A stretch of 64,000 nt of DNA from NCBI GenBank assembly GCA_947493695.1, contig CANLSF010000007.1:372001-436000 (forward strand), read 5' to 3'. A program made the position numbers and the translations under genes. This document shows positions 61,717-64,000 of this stretch, one piece after another; the first letter of the stretch is position 1; each line of letters opens with the position of its first letter. The stretch comes from an uncultured Kiloniellaceae bacterium (GTDB taxonomy: Bacteria > Pseudomonadota > Alphaproteobacteria > Kiloniellales > Kiloniellaceae). The notes under the pieces were generated by a model, which saw only the letters and a program-made list of their open reading frames with translations, made no database searches and had not been told where the DNA came from.

Positions 61717-63165
61717 ATGAATACAGAAGCCCCCAAGCAGACATCCGACAGCCGACTCACCGAATTCCTGACCGAGATCGAAGCCGTCGTTGGCGCGAAA
61801 GCCATTCTGACCGCCGCCGAAGACCTTGCGCCGCATTTGCAGGAGATGCGCGGGCTCTATCTGGGCGACGCGCCTTGCGTGATCAAACCCGCCTCGACTG
61901 AAGAGGTCGCGGCCGTGGTGCGGCTTTGCGCGAAGTATGAAATGGCCGTGGTCCCGCAGGGCGGCAATACAGGATTGGTTGGCGGCGGAATACCGATCAC
62001 CTCGGACAATGCCATTGTCCTGAGCCTCTCGCGGATGAATGCAATCCGTGAAATCGACGCCACCAATTACACCATGACCGTCGAGGCCGGCTGTATTCTT
62101 CAGAATATTCAGGCTGCGGCCGACAACGCGGATCGTCTCTTTCCTCTCAGCCTGGGCGCGGAAGGTACCTGTCAGATCGGCGGTAATCTCAGCACCAACG
62201 CAGGTGGCATCAACGTGCTGCGCTACGGAAACGCGCGCGATCTGGTTTTGGGATTGGAAGTCGTCTTGCCCGATGGTCAGATCTGGCACGGGCTGCGCGC
62301 GCTGCGCAAGGACAACACCGGCTACGATCTAAAGCACCTCTTCGTCGGCGGTGAAGGCACGCTTGGGATTATTACGGCGGCAGTGCTGAAACTCTTCGCC
62401 AAACCGCGCGACAAGGTCACGGCCTTTGCTGCTGTCCCCAATCCTGCAGCCGCCGTTGAGCTCCTGGGCCGTTGCCGCACACTCTCCGGTGAGGCGGTCA
62501 GCAGTTTCGAGCTGATCCCGCGGATCAGTATCGAGAGCTCGGTCAAACACATCGCCGGCATCACAGATCCACTCGAACAGCCGCACGACTGGTACGTGCT
62601 GGTTGACCTGGTAGCCGGGATCGAGGACGGCAGTCTTTCAGAGACCATGACGACGATCCTCTCCGAGGCCTTCGAAGAAGAGCTGGTGCTCGATGCAACC
62701 GTGGCAGCCAGTGAAACCCAGTCTGCCGCATTGTGGCGCATCCGCGAAGCCATGGTCGAGGCGCAGAAGCACGAGGGCGGGTCGATCAAGCACGACGTTT
62801 CAGTGCCGATTTCAAGCGTTCCCGAATTCCTCGAGCGCGCCATGGTGGCGGTCAGTGAACGCCTTCCCGGCATCCGGCCTGTCCCCTTCGGACATATCGG
62901 CGACGGCAATATCCACTTCAATCTTAGCCAGCCGCTCGGCGCGGATAAGGCCGCCTATCTCGCACGCTGGGACGAGATGAACGAGATCGTCCATGACATC
63001 GTGGTAGAGCTTGGTGGCTCCATCAGTGCCGAACATGGCATCGGCCGCTTGAAAGTCGCCTCAAACGCACATTACAAATCGGACGTGGAAATTGACCTGA
63101 TGAAGAAGGTCAAGGCTGCACTGGACCCGAAGGGCCTGATGAACCCCCACAAAATCGTCGACTGA
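61717..63165 (+). CDS. FAD-linked oxidase (GlcD/D-2-hydroxyacid dehydrogenase type)
   Basis: 482 residues of the VAO-type flavoprotein family. The FAD-binding half has VVPQGGNTGLVGGGIPI, YTMTVEAGCILQNIQ, GTCQIGGNLSTNAGGINVLRYG and GLEVVLPDGQIW. The C-terminal half has GHIGDGNIHFNLSQP and SAEHGIGRLK. It resembles D-2-hydroxyglutarate or D-lactate dehydrogenases that feed electrons to the quinone pool. The start MNTEAPKQTSDSRL is preceded by AATTCC. No pathway partners are beside it; sua5 lies upstream. Confidence 0.9.
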   Translation: MNTEAPKQTSDSRLTEFLTEIEAVVGAKAILTAAEDLAPHLQEMRGLYLGDAPCVIKPASTEEVAAVVRLCAKYEMAVVPQGGNTGLVGGGIPITSDNAIVLSLSRMNAIREIDATNYTMTVEAGCILQNIQAAADNADRLFPLSLGAEGTCQIGGNLSTNAGGINVLRYGNARDLVLGLEVVLPDGQIWHGLRALRKDNTGYDLKHLFVGGEGTLGIITAAVLKLFAKPRDKVTAFAAVPNPAAAVELLGRCRTLSGEAVSSFELIPRISIESSVKHIAGITDPLEQPHDWYVLVDLVAGIEDGSLSETMTTILSEAFEEELVLDATVAASETQSAALWRIREAMVEAQKHEGGSIKHDVSVPISSVPEFLERAMVAVSERLPGIRPVPFGHIGDGNIHFNLSQPLGADKAAYLARWDEMNEIVHDIVVELGGSISAEHGIGRLKVASNAHYKSDVEIDLMKKVKAALDPKGLMNPHKIVD

Positions 63166-63172
63166 AGGTACT

Positions 63173-64000
63173 TTAAAGCGCACCTAGCAACAAAATTGTC
63201 CGCTCGCCGATCCAGATAGCGGCGAAGCCGATACACGGCAACGCCAAGCCCAGGCGGACAAGGCTGACTTTGTTTGGCAGATACTTGCTCAGGGCCCAGA
63301 GACATGGCCAGATGACCAGCGCAATCGCAACCTGACCGATCTCGACCCCCAGATTAAAGGCCACAAGGCTTTGCCAGATATTCGGCGCGTCGAGCTGCAG
63401 GATTTCGCGCAGCACAAAAGAAAACCCCAGACCATGCAGCAGCCCGATCAAGGCTGTAACCAGCGTTGTACTCTTTAGTTGCTTGTCACCGATTGCAATG
63501 ATGGCGGCGTAGACAATCGAGAACGCAATGCCGAGTTCTACCAGGGGCACAAACCAGGCGGCCTGTGGCACGAAACCGAAGAAGCCGAGCGCCAGCGTTA
63601 TGCTGTGACCTAAGGTAAAGCCGGTGATTCGCCAGAGTAAGTCCCTGATCAGGCGCGCACCAAGCACCAGACAAACGACAAAGAGAACATGGTCCGTCCC
63701 TTCAAGGATATGCCTCACCCCTTCATAGACAAAGGTGAGAACGGCATCGACGAGGGAACGGGAAACTTCAATCGGATCAGCCAAGAGCCCCCGAACCCGA
63801 AAAACCAAGGGCTCCCCCGCGCCATGGACCAGGATCAGGTTGGCCGTATCCGCCTGTCCGGGAAGTCCGGGATTAAGGGTGCTCTCGATCGTGTAGTCGC
63901 CACGACCACCTGGAGTCCGATAGATAATCTCGGCATCGACGATGGTGTCGCCGACATAGGTGACCTCGAAATCCTCCGGATAGATCTCGCCATCCAACGC
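63173..64000 (-). CDS. HupE/UreJ-family membrane protein (5' end beyond window)
   Basis: At least 275 residues; reading continues past the right edge because the codon at 63998-64000 is sense. The visible N-terminal part (YPEDFEVTYVGDTIVDAEII) looks periplasmic. The second half is a HupE/UreJ-type membrane domain of about six or seven helices: VRHILEGTDHVLFVVCLVLG (the His-rich H-x-x-x-G-x-D-H motif), GFTLGHSITLALGFFGFV, VELGIAFSIVYAAIIAI and TALIGLLHGLGFSFVLREIL. Related proteins carry nickel or act in unknown membrane roles. The stop (63173) is eight bases from the convergent oxidase gene's stop. Confidence 0.85.
   Translation of the reverse strand, partial: ALDGEIYPEDFEVTYVGDTIVDAEIIYRTPGGRGDYTIESTLNPGLPGQADTANLILVHGAGEPLVFRVRGLLADPIEVSRSLVDAVLTFVYEGVRHILEGTDHVLFVVCLVLGARLIRDLLWRITGFTLGHSITLALGFFGFVPQAAWFVPLVELGIAFSIVYAAIIAIGDKQLKSTTLVTALIGLLHGLGFSFVLREILQLDAPNIWQSLVAFNLGVEIGQVAIALVIWPCLWALSKYLPNKVSLVRLGLALPCIGFAAIWIGERTILLLGAL

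Noticed and set aside
1-64000. tRNA or rRNA genes
   Set aside because: None could be supported by eye. A tRNAscan-SE and Infernal run would be decisive; a hit would refute this.

Overview
The window looks like chromosomal DNA of an alphaproteobacterium, probably a marine Rhodospirillales/Kiloniellales-type organism. The evidence is the gene content: heterotetrameric sarcosine oxidase, a dimethylglycine dehydrogenase-like flavoprotein, an MttB-family methyltransferase, a TRAP transporter, DUF1488 and DUF2842 proteins, class Ia nrdAB and a two-domain Sua5. Most of the sequence is GC-rich with alphaproteobacterial codon use. The exceptions are an AT-rich patch near 1.6-1.8 kb and a block from about 25.9 to 30.5 kb, both visibly poorer in GC. 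Genus-level identity cannot be read from the sequence alone.

Layout. 0-2.6 kb: end of a sarcosine oxidase operon (soxA-soxG), two small genes, then a decayed second copy of soxG joined to a PEP-CTERM tail. 2.6-18 kb: outer-membrane protein, MsbA-like ABC exporter, a large CheB/CheR/PAS/histidine-kinase protein, Tat-exported PhoD-type phosphatase, a GH25-like membrane protein lacking the second catalytic motif, an ArsR-SRPBCC pair, a ClpP-like protease, three small basic or charged proteins and a DUF3179 protein. 18-25 kb: hydratase-family enzyme, an EF-hand protein framed by an inverted repeat pair, and a LysR regulator divergent from a complete TRAP transporter (dctQMP).

25-31 kb is the accessory region. 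It holds a tautomerase truncated at its 5' end, an SF2 helicase overlapping a small zinc-finger-like gene, an operon of two secreted proteins (one coiled-coil, one phage-tail-collar-like), a HEPN-like protein, and a copy of the MCP tail truncated at its N terminus. Five copies of a 21-25 bp motif (GGGGTCAGGTCTTA...GCGT) sit at the borders of these modules and of the EF-hand gene. The helicase/zinc-finger pair is the best candidate here for an undescribed, possibly defensive, system.

31-48 kb: GNAT, chemoreceptor without a periplasmic domain, enoyl-CoA hydratase, class III nucleotide cyclase, and the divergent MttB-like and dimethylglycine dehydrogenase-like genes. Together with soxAG these suggest stepwise demethylation of methylated amines (glycine betaine/dimethylglycine/sarcosine type). 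Then come a catalase-family protein, a CBS protein, an ECF sigma/anti-sigma pair divergent from a secreted TPR protein, YaaA and a FlgO-type lipoprotein pair. 48-64 kb: nrdA and nrdB with NrdR- and DnaA-like sites upstream, a MarR/OhrR regulator, an EamA exporter, a VWA protein, a form II CoxL-like molybdoenzyme, cysQ, a striking Cys-rich NPC-repeat lipoprotein, an SDR, an orphan ParA, Sua5, a GlcD-type oxidase and a HupE-like protein running off the right end.

A 178-bp structured intergenic element occurs twice (17764 and 39899) with no gap between copies. I saw no CRISPR array, no rRNA gene, no tRNA that I could support by eye, and no intact transposase.
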